A DNA stretch of 10,216 nt from Deltaproteobacteria bacterium (GTDB lineage Bacteria; Myxococcota_A; UBA796). Under the pieces are notes generated by a model. The model did not search any database. It was not told the DNA's origin and worked only from the letters and a program-made list of their open reading frames with translations. The stretch is taken from assembly GCA_002707085.1 (NCBI GenBank), contig PALY01000097.1:3212-13427 (forward strand), given 5' to 3'. The position numbers were made by a program, and so were the translations under genes. Below are positions 1 to 6,091 of this stretch, piece after piece (positions within the stretch are counted from its first letter, which is position 1; each line of letters starts with the position of its first letter).

Positions 1-398
1 GCGAACAAGATGGAAGCATAGGCTTCGCCCAATTCCGAGGGGAAGACATTCCGCTCTATTTGGCCGATGGTGTTGTGACAGAAGCGCCGTTTGGGTTCAC
101 GCGTGAGGTCGAGTGGAACGATCACACGTCTCAATTGATCCTCACAGATTCAGGATGTGAAAACTCTCAAGTCGAATGCGAGCGTACAGCACAAATTCTT
201 GCGATCAATCTGCCGGCCTTGGAAAGTGCTGGAACCAGCGGTGCGTTTAGTACAACCCATGAAAACCAGCGATTCATCGAACTTGATGTCGATCATTCAA
301 TTGTAAACCCAACCGTCGAGTTGCCTTTCGACACCGACCACATCCCGCTGGAAAATCAAGGTATAGCGCTACGACAAGGATTGGGAGGCTGTAAGTAA
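1..398 (+). CDS. C-terminal part of an unidentified protein (5' truncated)
   Basis: The reading frame is open from base 3 to a TAA at 396-398, giving 131 visible residues. The gene starts outside the window, and the internal TTG at 60 is not a convincing start. I do not recognise the family with confidence. The visible part is acidic and non-membrane, with short beta-strand-like segments such as SQLILTDSG and AQILAIN, two cysteines about six residues apart (CENSQVEC) and a final Gly-Gly-Cys-Lys. This alternation of polar loops and short hydrophobic strands suits the last blades of a beta-propeller. An arylsulfotransferase-like (ASST) secreted protein is one guess, but no catalytic residue is visible. 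It converges on the next gene with only one base between the two stop codons, so no separate terminator fits between them. That it is a real gene is likely; its function is unknown. Confidence 0.7.
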   Translation, partial: EQDGSIGFAQFRGEDIPLYLADGVVTEAPFGFTREVEWNDHTSQLILTDSGCENSQVECERTAQILAINLPALESAGTSGAFSTTHENQRFIELDVDHSIVNPTVELPFDTDHIPLENQGIALRQGLGGCK

Positions 399-399
399 A

Positions 400-1602
400 C
401 TAGCTCTTTTTCAGTATGTACTGCATGAGGTCAGACCGTTTATGGAAGGCCTCATGGTTGCTATTCCTCAACCCTTTGTAGTCATTGTAGTGAGGGTAGC
501 TATCGCGGGTACGCTTGGTTTCGATCTCACTCATCGTGCCATCAGCACCCTTCTCATACCGATGATGCGTACCCTTTTGGGTCTTTTTGAAAGTCAAATC
601 ATCAAAGGCAGTGTTTTGTCCGTTTTCTTCTTTGGCTATGTCCAGCGCAAACTCACCCGAGATAAAGGCCGCGTAGTCTGATCCTGGAGCAATATCTTTC
701 CACAAGGCCATCCGTTCAGCCTCTGGAAAAGTACTGCTCACCCAATCTCCGGTACTCCGATCATTGCCTTGCTCATCTTCCAATCCCAAATCATGGGTAT
801 TGCAAGCGCTGAACATAAAACTGTCCACTTGTGCAAACGCCTTCGGAAACACTGTAGAGAGCTTCTCGATGTCCCGCACATCCAAGGTATCACCAGTGGT
901 CTGATCTGAATCGTACTCATGGTCACCCATTTCACCAAATATATAGGTTGTACCTCTATAGTGGTGTCCTGAAATTACGAAACTGGAGATCTCAAATTCT
1001 CCCATTTCCGCCCGATTGAGGACACTAATCAGCTGCAACAATTCATTGCAGGCTCTACCACCAGAATGCATCAGCTGAGCAGTTCCATCATTGGATGTCA
1101 TCAATGCATCAATGACGCCTTTCGCTTTCGTGGAAGGCACCCCTACATGCTCTAAAGCCGTTTTCCAGTCTGTCCGTATCTGTGTGATTGCAGATTGTTC
1201 GATGTCTGATTCAGCTGCCCCCAAGGACAACACTTGGTCACCAATACGTACTTGACCTGACTTCAAAGTGGCATCATCATGCCACCAAGTCATCGAATCC
1301 GCTTTCGATTGCCCAAACGCGTACTGGTCCGTTTTATGGCCATCGGCAAAGGGATCCGAAATTGGAATCATGCTCTTTTTTCCCAGGCCCGATTGATCGG
1401 CCTTCTGCAGCGCAGCAAGAGTCTCTGGGATTTCATCATTTTGGTGTGTCACGCTGTTTTGCGTCAGGTAAATCATCACCTGTTCTTTGGGCATATTTTC
1501 CAAAGCTGCCGCGTTGCTCTCGGTCGTCTCTGTAGAGGTGGACGAATCCGTAGAGGTCGTGGTTCTCGAACCGGAACGGCTATGGCGGGCGTAATCAGAC
1601 AC
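400..1602 (-). CDS. Uncharacterised protein with clan CD (caspase/CHAT-like) His and Cys motifs
   Basis: From the chosen GTG start this is a 400-residue soluble protein with no signal peptide or membrane segment. Residues about 8-30 form a Ser/Thr-rich, low-complexity linker. The rest is mixed alpha/beta. Two stretches stand out. A hydrophobic strand ends in ISGHHYRG (residues 210-217, His213/His214), and 53-54 residues later another strand ends in FMFSACNT (262-269, Cys267). Clan CD cysteine peptidases (caspases, gingipains, separases, CHAT domains) place the catalytic His after one core strand and the catalytic Cys after the next, and SACNT is close to the CHAT cysteine box. The usual His-Gly pair is replaced by His-His-Tyr-Arg-Gly, so assignment to a specific family is not possible. 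The first in-frame start is a TTG at 1635 with no ribosome binding site. The GTG at 1602 has GGAG five bases upstream and is preferred. Its substrate and role are unknown. An inactive homologue, or a coincidental motif match, remains possible. Confidence 0.72.
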   Translation of the reverse strand: MSDYARHSRSGSRTTTSTDSSTSTETTESNAAALENMPKEQVMIYLTQNSVTHQNDEIPETLAALQKADQSGLGKKSMIPISDPFADGHKTDQYAFGQSKADSMTWWHDDATLKSGQVRIGDQVLSLGAAESDIEQSAITQIRTDWKTALEHVGVPSTKAKGVIDALMTSNDGTAQLMHSGGRACNELLQLISVLNRAEMGEFEISSFVISGHHYRGTTYIFGEMGDHEYDSDQTTGDTLDVRDIEKLSTVFPKAFAQVDSFMFSACNTHDLGLEDEQGNDRSTGDWVSSTFPEAERMALWKDIAPGSDYAAFISGEFALDIAKEENGQNTAFDDLTFKKTQKGTHHRYEKGADGTMSEIETKRTRDSYPHYNDYKGLRNSNHEAFHKRSDLMQYILKKS

Positions 1603-1607
1603 AAAAT

Positions 1608-1611
1608 CTCC
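1608..1611 (-). promoter_or_regulatory. Shine-Dalgarno GGAG deciding the GTG start at 1602
   Basis: Read on the minus strand, GGAG(A) lies five bases before the GTG at 1602-1600. The longer TTG start at 1635 has only a T-run in front of it. This favours the shorter, 400-residue protein. Confidence 0.55.
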
Positions 1612-1620
1612 GGCGTTAAT

Positions 1621-1626
1621 AGTATA
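1621..1626 (-). promoter_or_regulatory. Candidate -10 element TATACT for the minus-strand gene
   Basis: The minus strand reads TATACT here, close to the sigma-70 consensus TATAAT. A transcript starting 6-7 bases downstream would begin near 1614 and have a leader of about 12 bases carrying the GGAG before the GTG at 1602. No good -35 hexamer is found at normal spacing; the best is a poor CTGACT at 19 bases. A factor-dependent promoter or a chance match is therefore possible. Confidence 0.3.
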
Positions 1627-1643
1627 CACCGCCAAAAAAAACG

Positions 1644-1698
1644 ACAGTCAGAACTGAAAGTTTTCTAAAACCTACTACCCAACTGTCCTCTGAACAGT
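1644..1698. promoter_or_regulatory. Divergent intergenic region with repeated CAGT/ACTG half-sites (possible operator)
   Basis: Between the divergent start codons (1602 and 1764) there are two inverted repeats built from the same word. CAGT at 1645-1648 pairs with ACTG at 1653-1656 across 4 bases. ACTGT at 1682-1686 pairs with ACAGT at 1694-1698 across 7 bases. The first overlaps where a -35 for the minus gene would lie. The second abuts a weak TATATG (1698-1703) that could be a -10 for the desaturase. Placement over both promoters suits a shared operator, but four-base arms can easily arise by chance. Confidence 0.3.
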
Positions 1699-1751
1699 AT
1701 ATGGTCCGCGCAGCAGCCCTCCCCCCAACGGTATGCACGATGCATCCACTC

Positions 1752-1756
1752 AAGGA
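1752..1756 (+). promoter_or_regulatory. Shine-Dalgarno AAGGA deciding the desaturase start at 1764
   Basis: AAGGA ends seven bases before the ATG at 1764-1766. The earlier in-frame ATGs at 1701 and 1740 lack such a site. This makes the 397-residue form the likely product. Confidence 0.7.
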
Positions 1757-1763
1757 TGAAACC

Positions 1764-2957
1764 ATGGCCAAAGCCACACCTGAAATCGGACAGTTACAGC
1801 CTTTAAACGCAGGCTTCCTCATTATTACGGCCCTGCTGGCGGTAGTACTGGGTGCTTGGCACCTGATCACGCAACCGCAGGTCATCGCACCCTTTATCGG
1901 TTGCTTGGTCCTGTACCTGATGTGTGGACTGAGCATTACCGCTGGGTACCATAGACTGTTCAGTCATCGGACATATAAGGCTTCAAACCTGGCTAAATTC
2001 ATTTTAGCTGTCGTTGGTTCAGCCAATTGGCAAAACAGCATCATCGAATGGGCCTCTGACCATCGACGGCACCACCGTTTCGTCGATACAGACAACGATC
2101 CCTATGACGCACGGAGAGGGTTTTGGTGGTCTCACATGGGATGGATCATGTTCCGCTCGCGGTTTCACGATGATCTAAGCAATGTGAAAGACCTCATAAA
2201 AGACCCCATTTGTGCCTGGCAGCACAAATATTACTGGCCCATCAGCATCGCGTTTAATGTGGGTGTCACTGTGGGTCTGGGTATTCTGACCGACAACATC
2301 CTTGGAATGGTGATTTGGGCCGGCCTGGTTCGTGTTGTGATTGTTCATCACACCACATTCTTCATCAACTCATGGGCCCATATGTTCGGCGCCCAACCCT
2401 ACTCCGATCAGAACACAGCAAAAGACTCTACTTTGTTGGCGTTTTTCACCCATGGAGAGGGATACCACAACTACCACCATGCTTTTGAGACCGATTACCG
2501 CAACGGACGTATGTGGTACCACTACGATCCAGGAAAGTGGCTGATCGCATTGATGAGCTACACAGGAATGGCATGGGATCTCCGTCGAATTCCCGATGAC
2601 ATGGTACTCCGCCGCCGCTTTGAAGAGCGCCGCTCACACCTTTGGTTACAACTCAAAGATTGGGGCGAGGTGTGGGAAACCTGGAAGGAAGACATGGCCG
2701 GAGTGGCCATGGAAACCCAGGATGCTTTGAAGAACCATTTGGTCACAGCGGAAGCTGCCATCGACGAGGCATTATCTGAGCTTAGAACTACACGTTCAGC
2801 ATGGCAAAAAGCGCAACGCAATCGACTCCCTAAAGCTGAGATCCGTTCCCTAAACAGAACGATGCGTACGGCTCAACACACCCTTCGTGAAGCCCTAAAC
2901 GAATGGGAGCGCATGATAGACGAATACACCCTGACTATGGCCGCCGCACACGCTTGA
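1764..2957 (+). CDS. Membrane acyl-CoA delta-9-type fatty-acid desaturase
   Basis: This is a 397-residue integral membrane di-iron desaturase of the stearoyl-CoA desaturase (OLE1/DesC) type, which inserts a cis double bond into a saturated acyl chain using O2 and electrons from a separate donor. All three histidine boxes are present: HRLFSH (63-68), HRRHH (100-104) and HNYHH (235-239). There is also the family's extra His in NSWAH (202-206). Hydrophobic segments at about 17-36, 40-60, 160-175 and 178-195 give the usual two hairpins. No cytochrome b5 domain is fused. After about residue 280 comes an unusual tail of more than 100 residues, rich in Arg, Glu, Ala and Leu, predicted by eye to be helical or coiled-coil, with no metal ligands. 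The start at 1764 is chosen over ATGs at 1701 and 1740 because of the AAGGA site. The gene is followed after 8 bases by a methyltransferase, so the two are probably co-transcribed. The likely role is adjusting membrane fluidity or making a special unsaturated lipid. Confidence 0.93.
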   Translation: MAKATPEIGQLQPLNAGFLIITALLAVVLGAWHLITQPQVIAPFIGCLVLYLMCGLSITAGYHRLFSHRTYKASNLAKFILAVVGSANWQNSIIEWASDHRRHHRFVDTDNDPYDARRGFWWSHMGWIMFRSRFHDDLSNVKDLIKDPICAWQHKYYWPISIAFNVGVTVGLGILTDNILGMVIWAGLVRVVIVHHTTFFINSWAHMFGAQPYSDQNTAKDSTLLAFFTHGEGYHNYHHAFETDYRNGRMWYHYDPGKWLIALMSYTGMAWDLRRIPDDMVLRRRFEERRSHLWLQLKDWGEVWETWKEDMAGVAMETQDALKNHLVTAEAAIDEALSELRTTRSAWQKAQRNRLPKAEIRSLNRTMRTAQHTLREALNEWERMIDEYTLTMAAAHA

Positions 2958-2960
2958 GGG
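2956..2960 (+). promoter_or_regulatory. Shine-Dalgarno GAGGG overlapping the desaturase stop
   Basis: GAGGG begins inside the desaturase TGA (2955-2957) and ends five bases before the ATG at 2966. This selects that start over the upstream in-frame ATG at 2903, which lies inside the desaturase gene. It also suggests translational coupling of the two genes. Confidence 0.65.
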
Positions 2961-2965
2961 TTCCC

Positions 2966-3655
2966 ATGATTCCTGATGCAAAAGCCGCCGCAAAAGAGTT
3001 CGATCGTTGGGCAGATGCCGGACGTGCAGAATCCATGGCGCAAGGACACTTGGGGGTCACCACCCCTGTGATCCGCTCGTGGACCCTGAATGCCGAATCC
3101 ACGGTGTTGGATGTTGGATGCGGAAATGGCTGGGCTGTACAAGCCCTCGTTGAACGTGGCGCCGGACAGGGATTTGGTGTCGACATTGCACCCAAAATGA
3201 TCGCACGTGCCATCGAATCAACAAAAGAAGATGACCGGTACAACTTTCAGGTATCTTCCGCTTCTGAACTACCTTATGCGGACAATTCGGTCACACACAT
3301 TCTGAATGTAGAAAGCCTCTACTATTATCCAAACCCTGCTGCAGCGGTCAAGGACTGGGCCAGGGTGACCAAGCCCGGTGGCAAACTCGCAATCATCGTG
3401 GACTTGTACTTGGAAAACAAGGCGACACACAGCTGGATTGACGCCCTCGATGTACACGTCCACTTGCTCAGCGCTTCAGACATTACTGCGATGGCTGAAG
3501 AGGCCGGCTGGCGAGACGTGAAGTGGTATCAGGTGGTAGACCCCAGACCCATCAAAAGCGAAGCGGAGTTTACAGTCAGTAAATACTGGCCAAGCTACGA
3601 AATGTACCTGGATTACCGCCAAACTGGCGCGCTCGTGATCGAAGCCACGCGCTAA
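2966..3655 (+). CDS. Class I SAM-dependent methyltransferase (type 11/UbiE-like)
   Basis: The product is a 229-residue soluble protein with a complete Rossmann-type methyltransferase fold. Motif I is VLDVGCGNG (47-55), the SAM-binding loop. The end of the next strand is FGVDIAPKMI (70-79), whose Asp should contact the SAM ribose. Next comes SASELPYADNSV (98-109), and the post-motif strand is KPGGKLAII (136-144). The VESLYYYPNP segment (115-124) is typical of Methyltransf_11 proteins acting on small or lipid-like molecules. It lacks the longer architecture of cyclopropane-fatty-acid synthases, so it is probably not a mycolic-type or cyclopropane enzyme. It sits 8 bases after the desaturase with its ribosome binding site overlapping that stop, so a lipid or lipid-derived substrate is a reasonable inference, but nothing in the sequence identifies it. 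Its TAA overlaps the stop codon of the convergent next gene by three bases. Confidence 0.88.
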   Translation: MIPDAKAAAKEFDRWADAGRAESMAQGHLGVTTPVIRSWTLNAESTVLDVGCGNGWAVQALVERGAGQGFGVDIAPKMIARAIESTKEDDRYNFQVSSASELPYADNSVTHILNVESLYYYPNPAAAVKDWARVTKPGGKLAIIVDLYLENKATHSWIDALDVHVHLLSASDITAMAEEAGWRDVKWYQVVDPRPIKSEAEFTVSKYWPSYEMYLDYRQTGALVIEATR

Positions 3656-5172
3656 CGCCGAACCACCAGCGCATACCAGCCCCGATCTGTTCTGAGAGAT
3701 TGGGCTTCCACGCCACGACGGGCTTCGATATCCCCATCACCTGTGACCCACTCCAAGCGCCAGTTCGGGTCATCCAACAGTTCGATGGCCCAGCCTCCAT
3801 CTTCTCCCTGAGCGCCCACACTACTCAACAACACAGCGCTCACGCCATCGGGTACAGGCCCAAACCATATGGGTTCCAGTTCGATGAGTTTCAGATCTGC
3901 CCCAAGCACGACATTTCTTCCTGAAAAATCTGCGGCCACCGCCCCTTGGGGTGGTGGATTCCTCACCAACATGGCATGGGCTAAATCTGCAGCTTCACTG
4001 CTTTCCAAAAAGTATGGAGGCGGCGCTTTTAACGGAGAATTGTGAACTTCAAACGCCAAAAGTGAAGCAAACAAGACTGGCCACACCAGTCTTACCGGTC
4101 GAGACGGCACCATGCCAACAGCCAACACGGCCAACAGGGATGGGAACAAGAATAGGTAGTTGGCCAATGGGCCTGCTTGCCCACGGGCCATGGGGGCAAC
4201 CGCAATCGCAATCCATGGTGTCAGTATCGCGCCCACAATCCACCATCGTCGTGTACGCGGAACAATGCGAACCAAACCATGAAACAACATCGCGATACCC
4301 ACAAAACCAATGCCACTCAACAAAATGCTGGATGCAACCAAAAGTCCCATAGGCATACTTTGAACCAACGATAAGACTTCTTCTTTGGAGGGAGTGGATG
4401 AAACCACCTGGGAGTCCATTGCAGCGATTGCAAATTCGCGAAAACGAGTGGGAACAGAGGACGGCCCAAACAGCACCAAAATATCAGACACCGCCCATGT
4501 TCCATACCAAGAAGCATACAGAGATTCGTGATCTGTAATTCCCCGACTGGTACCGCTGGAAACCACATGAGGAATCAGACATAGACCGGACACCAAAAAG
4601 GAACGAATAAACGATTTACCGATGCACCAGCATGCAAAGCCGGCCATGAATGGCAACAAGATCCCCTCAGGACGAGCAAGCGGTGCTGCAGCTGCCAAAA
4701 ACAACATCCAGAACCAGCCTCGATTCTGTTGGGCCACCATGACCAGTGAAGCAACAAAGCCTGTGGTGATTAAAGCGCCAAGAGGACGGGCATCCAACAC
4801 CGTCACAAAGGGCCAAATCAGTGGCAACAGCAGATACAGCAACACCGCCCTGCGCCCCGCAGATACTCCGCCCAGCAAAGAGGCCAATACGTGCAGCGGG
4901 TAGGTAACCAGACCCCAGAGTACCAAGTTGAGTACGCGCGCTCCGGACAGGTCATACCCAAGCGCTACTGTAGGAAGATTCAAAGCCGGCCATAGTTTCG
5001 GCCAAAAGTGTGGTGCGGTCACAGGTTGTTCGTGACCCAACCAATGGCCAGCGAGACGCAACATTTCGATTCCATCAGGGCTGCGCAACGCTGGACCGGA
5101 AAGCAACAGCAGTATGCCGGTCACCAATGAAGTCCATAGCCAACGCTCTGCTTTGGTTGAATCTAGATTCAA
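3652..5172 (-). CDS. Multi-pass membrane protein, GT-C glycosyltransferase-like
   Basis: This 506-residue protein has about ten or more hydrophobic segments between residues 10 and 375, followed by a soluble C-terminal domain of about 130 residues. The layout is that of GT-C enzymes (PMT/ArnT/oligosaccharyltransferase fold), which transfer sugars from polyprenyl-phosphate donors on the outer face of the inner membrane. After the first membrane helix there is an acidic loop beginning SPDGIEMLRLAGHWL (31-45, Asp33), where GT-C enzymes place their catalytic acid, and FWPKLWPALNLP (56-67) follows. ARPEGILLP (166-174) is a motif often seen in uncharacterised GT-C-like proteins. The family match is based on layout and short motifs only, and the acceptor and donor are unknown. 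The start is TTG at 5172, with GGAG five bases upstream. The gene is convergent with the methyltransferase and divergent from the exported protein at 5240. Confidence 0.75.
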   Translation of the reverse strand: MNLDSTKAERWLWTSLVTGILLLLSGPALRSPDGIEMLRLAGHWLGHEQPVTAPHFWPKLWPALNLPTVALGYDLSGARVLNLVLWGLVTYPLHVLASLLGGVSAGRRAVLLYLLLPLIWPFVTVLDARPLGALITTGFVASLVMVAQQNRGWFWMLFLAAAAPLARPEGILLPFMAGFACWCIGKSFIRSFLVSGLCLIPHVVSSGTSRGITDHESLYASWYGTWAVSDILVLFGPSSVPTRFREFAIAAMDSQVVSSTPSKEEVLSLVQSMPMGLLVASSILLSGIGFVGIAMLFHGLVRIVPRTRRWWIVGAILTPWIAIAVAPMARGQAGPLANYLFLFPSLLAVLAVGMVPSRPVRLVWPVLFASLLAFEVHNSPLKAPPPYFLESSEAADLAHAMLVRNPPPQGAVAADFSGRNVVLGADLKLIELEPIWFGPVPDGVSAVLLSSVGAQGEDGGWAIELLDDPNWRLEWVTGDGDIEARRGVEAQSLRTDRGWYALVVRR

Positions 5173-5177
5173 GCCCT

Positions 5178-5181
5178 CTCC
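5178..5181 (-). promoter_or_regulatory. Shine-Dalgarno GGAG for the TTG start at 5172
   Basis: The minus strand reads GGAGAGGGC directly before TTG, with the GGAG core five bases from the start codon. This supports an otherwise unusual TTG initiation. Confidence 0.6.
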
Positions 5182-5239
5182 ACTCTGTACGCTCAGTACT
5201 GATCGACGAGTCTATCCGTCAACGGCTACAGTATCGGTG

Positions 5240-6091
5240 ATGTCACGCTTACAATCAGCAACTGCCGTACTCTTTGTTGGTCTGTGCCTCGTCCTATCGC
5301 ATGCACAAGCAACCGCTGAGAGAAGCAAAGTCGTGCAAGATGCGCACGAGTGGGCGGCGCACCATTCCGAATGGCGCGAAAATGGTACCGGTACACCCAA
5401 GGCATATTGGCAAGCACGCGCCCCGCGTGGAGACCAACTCCAAAGCATCTCAAACATAGACCCATGGGATTTTTGGTCATCGGGCGCGGGTCAAGAAGCC
5501 TGGGCTGTGAATGTGGCTGCTGCTGTTGGACCCCAAGCTGTACCCAGTCCAACCATTCCACTTGTAGCGATTTCGACATGTTCTCTTTTGGGTATAGAGC
5601 TCCCAGATGACGAAGAATTCTTCAATGAACTGATGGGTCTTTCCACGGGTGCAATCCGACCATGGAGACATGAGCTTCTTTCCAGGTGTGGTGAGTGCGC
5701 CCCTCCAACAACGCCCTTACCGCCCACACAAGACTTGCATTCAGTCACCCACATGAAGCCAAACCCACTCGGCGCTCGAAACATCGCCATTGCAGCAGAA
5801 CGTGAACGTAGATCCGTCCTTGCCAACCCCACCAACCAGAACGTTCTCGCCCATATGGTCAGCCGCATACGAAATGGTGGCGAACCTTCAATGGAGGAAT
5901 GGAACCTGCGTGGAGTGGCTGGAATGGCGGCACTGGAACTCGCAAGAATGGATAGGAAAGAAGCGATTCCCACCTTGCTGAAACAGGCAGAAACTGGCCC
6001 CTCCAGAACGGATAAAATTGCATCTTTATGGGCGGCGCGTCAGTTGGGCGCTACAAGCGAACTCATCGAACGTGTAGAGGCCGCTTTATGA
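5240..6091 (+). CDS. Exported protein of unknown function with HEAT-like C-terminus
   Basis: From the ATG at 5240 (a GTG at 5237 is adjacent) the product is 283 residues. It begins with a clear Sec signal peptide: MSRLQ, then a hydrophobic core AVLFVGLCLVL (9-19), and likely cleavage after AQA (24) or ATA (26). The mature part is soluble, with a Trp/His-rich start and a central region holding Cys114 and a CGEC pair (Cys150, Cys153) that could form a disulfide or bind metal. The C-terminal ~60 residues have paired amphipathic helices (GVAGMAALELARMDRKEAIP, then IASLWAARQLGATSELIERV) like HEAT or PBS-lyase repeats, which usually mediate protein contacts. I do not recognise a family for the middle. 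The in-frame upstream ATG at 5114 is rejected because it would bury the signal peptide and overlap the divergent gene. Its last bases overlap the next gene as ATGA, so it is coupled to the radical SAM enzyme. Confidence 0.75.
   Translation: MSRLQSATAVLFVGLCLVLSHAQATAERSKVVQDAHEWAAHHSEWRENGTGTPKAYWQARAPRGDQLQSISNIDPWDFWSSGAGQEAWAVNVAAAVGPQAVPSPTIPLVAISTCSLLGIELPDDEEFFNELMGLSTGAIRPWRHELLSRCGECAPPTTPLPPTQDLHSVTHMKPNPLGARNIAIAAERERRSVLANPTNQNVLAHMVSRIRNGGEPSMEEWNLRGVAGMAALELARMDRKEAIPTLLKQAETGPSRTDKIASLWAARQLGATSELIERVEAAL
6076..6080 (+). promoter_or_regulatory. Shine-Dalgarno AGAGG for the radical SAM start at 6088
   Basis: AGAGG ends seven bases before the ATG at 6088, inside the preceding gene. 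With the ATGA stop/start overlap (6088-6091) it marks translational coupling and rules out the longer in-frame start at 6028. Confidence 0.65.

Noticed and set aside
1701..1763. Longer desaturase starting at the ATG at 1701 or 1740
   Set aside because: Neither ATG has a ribosome binding site, and the added residues have no family character. The ATG at 1764 has AAGGA at seven bases.
2903..2965. Longer methyltransferase starting at 2903
   Set aside because: It would overlap the end of the desaturase by more than 50 bases, and the ATG at 2966 has a good GAGGG site.
4049..4352. Small plus- and minus-strand open frames inside the GT-C-like gene
   Set aside because: They are shadows of the long minus-strand gene, with no ribosome binding sites and no recognisable protein character.
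5114..5239. Longer exported protein starting at 5114
   Set aside because: The extra 42 residues precede a clear signal peptide and would overlap the start of the divergent membrane-protein gene.
5173..5239. Promoter TTGACG (minus strand, 5222-5217) for the membrane-protein gene
   Set aside because: The -35-like hexamer is good, but no acceptable -10 lies at 16-18 bases. A promoter must exist somewhere in this 67-base gap, but I cannot place it.
6028..6087. Longer first radical SAM protein starting at 6028
   Set aside because: The added residues lie inside the preceding gene and before the first strand of the B12 domain; the ATGA-coupled ATG at 6088 has AGAGG upstream.
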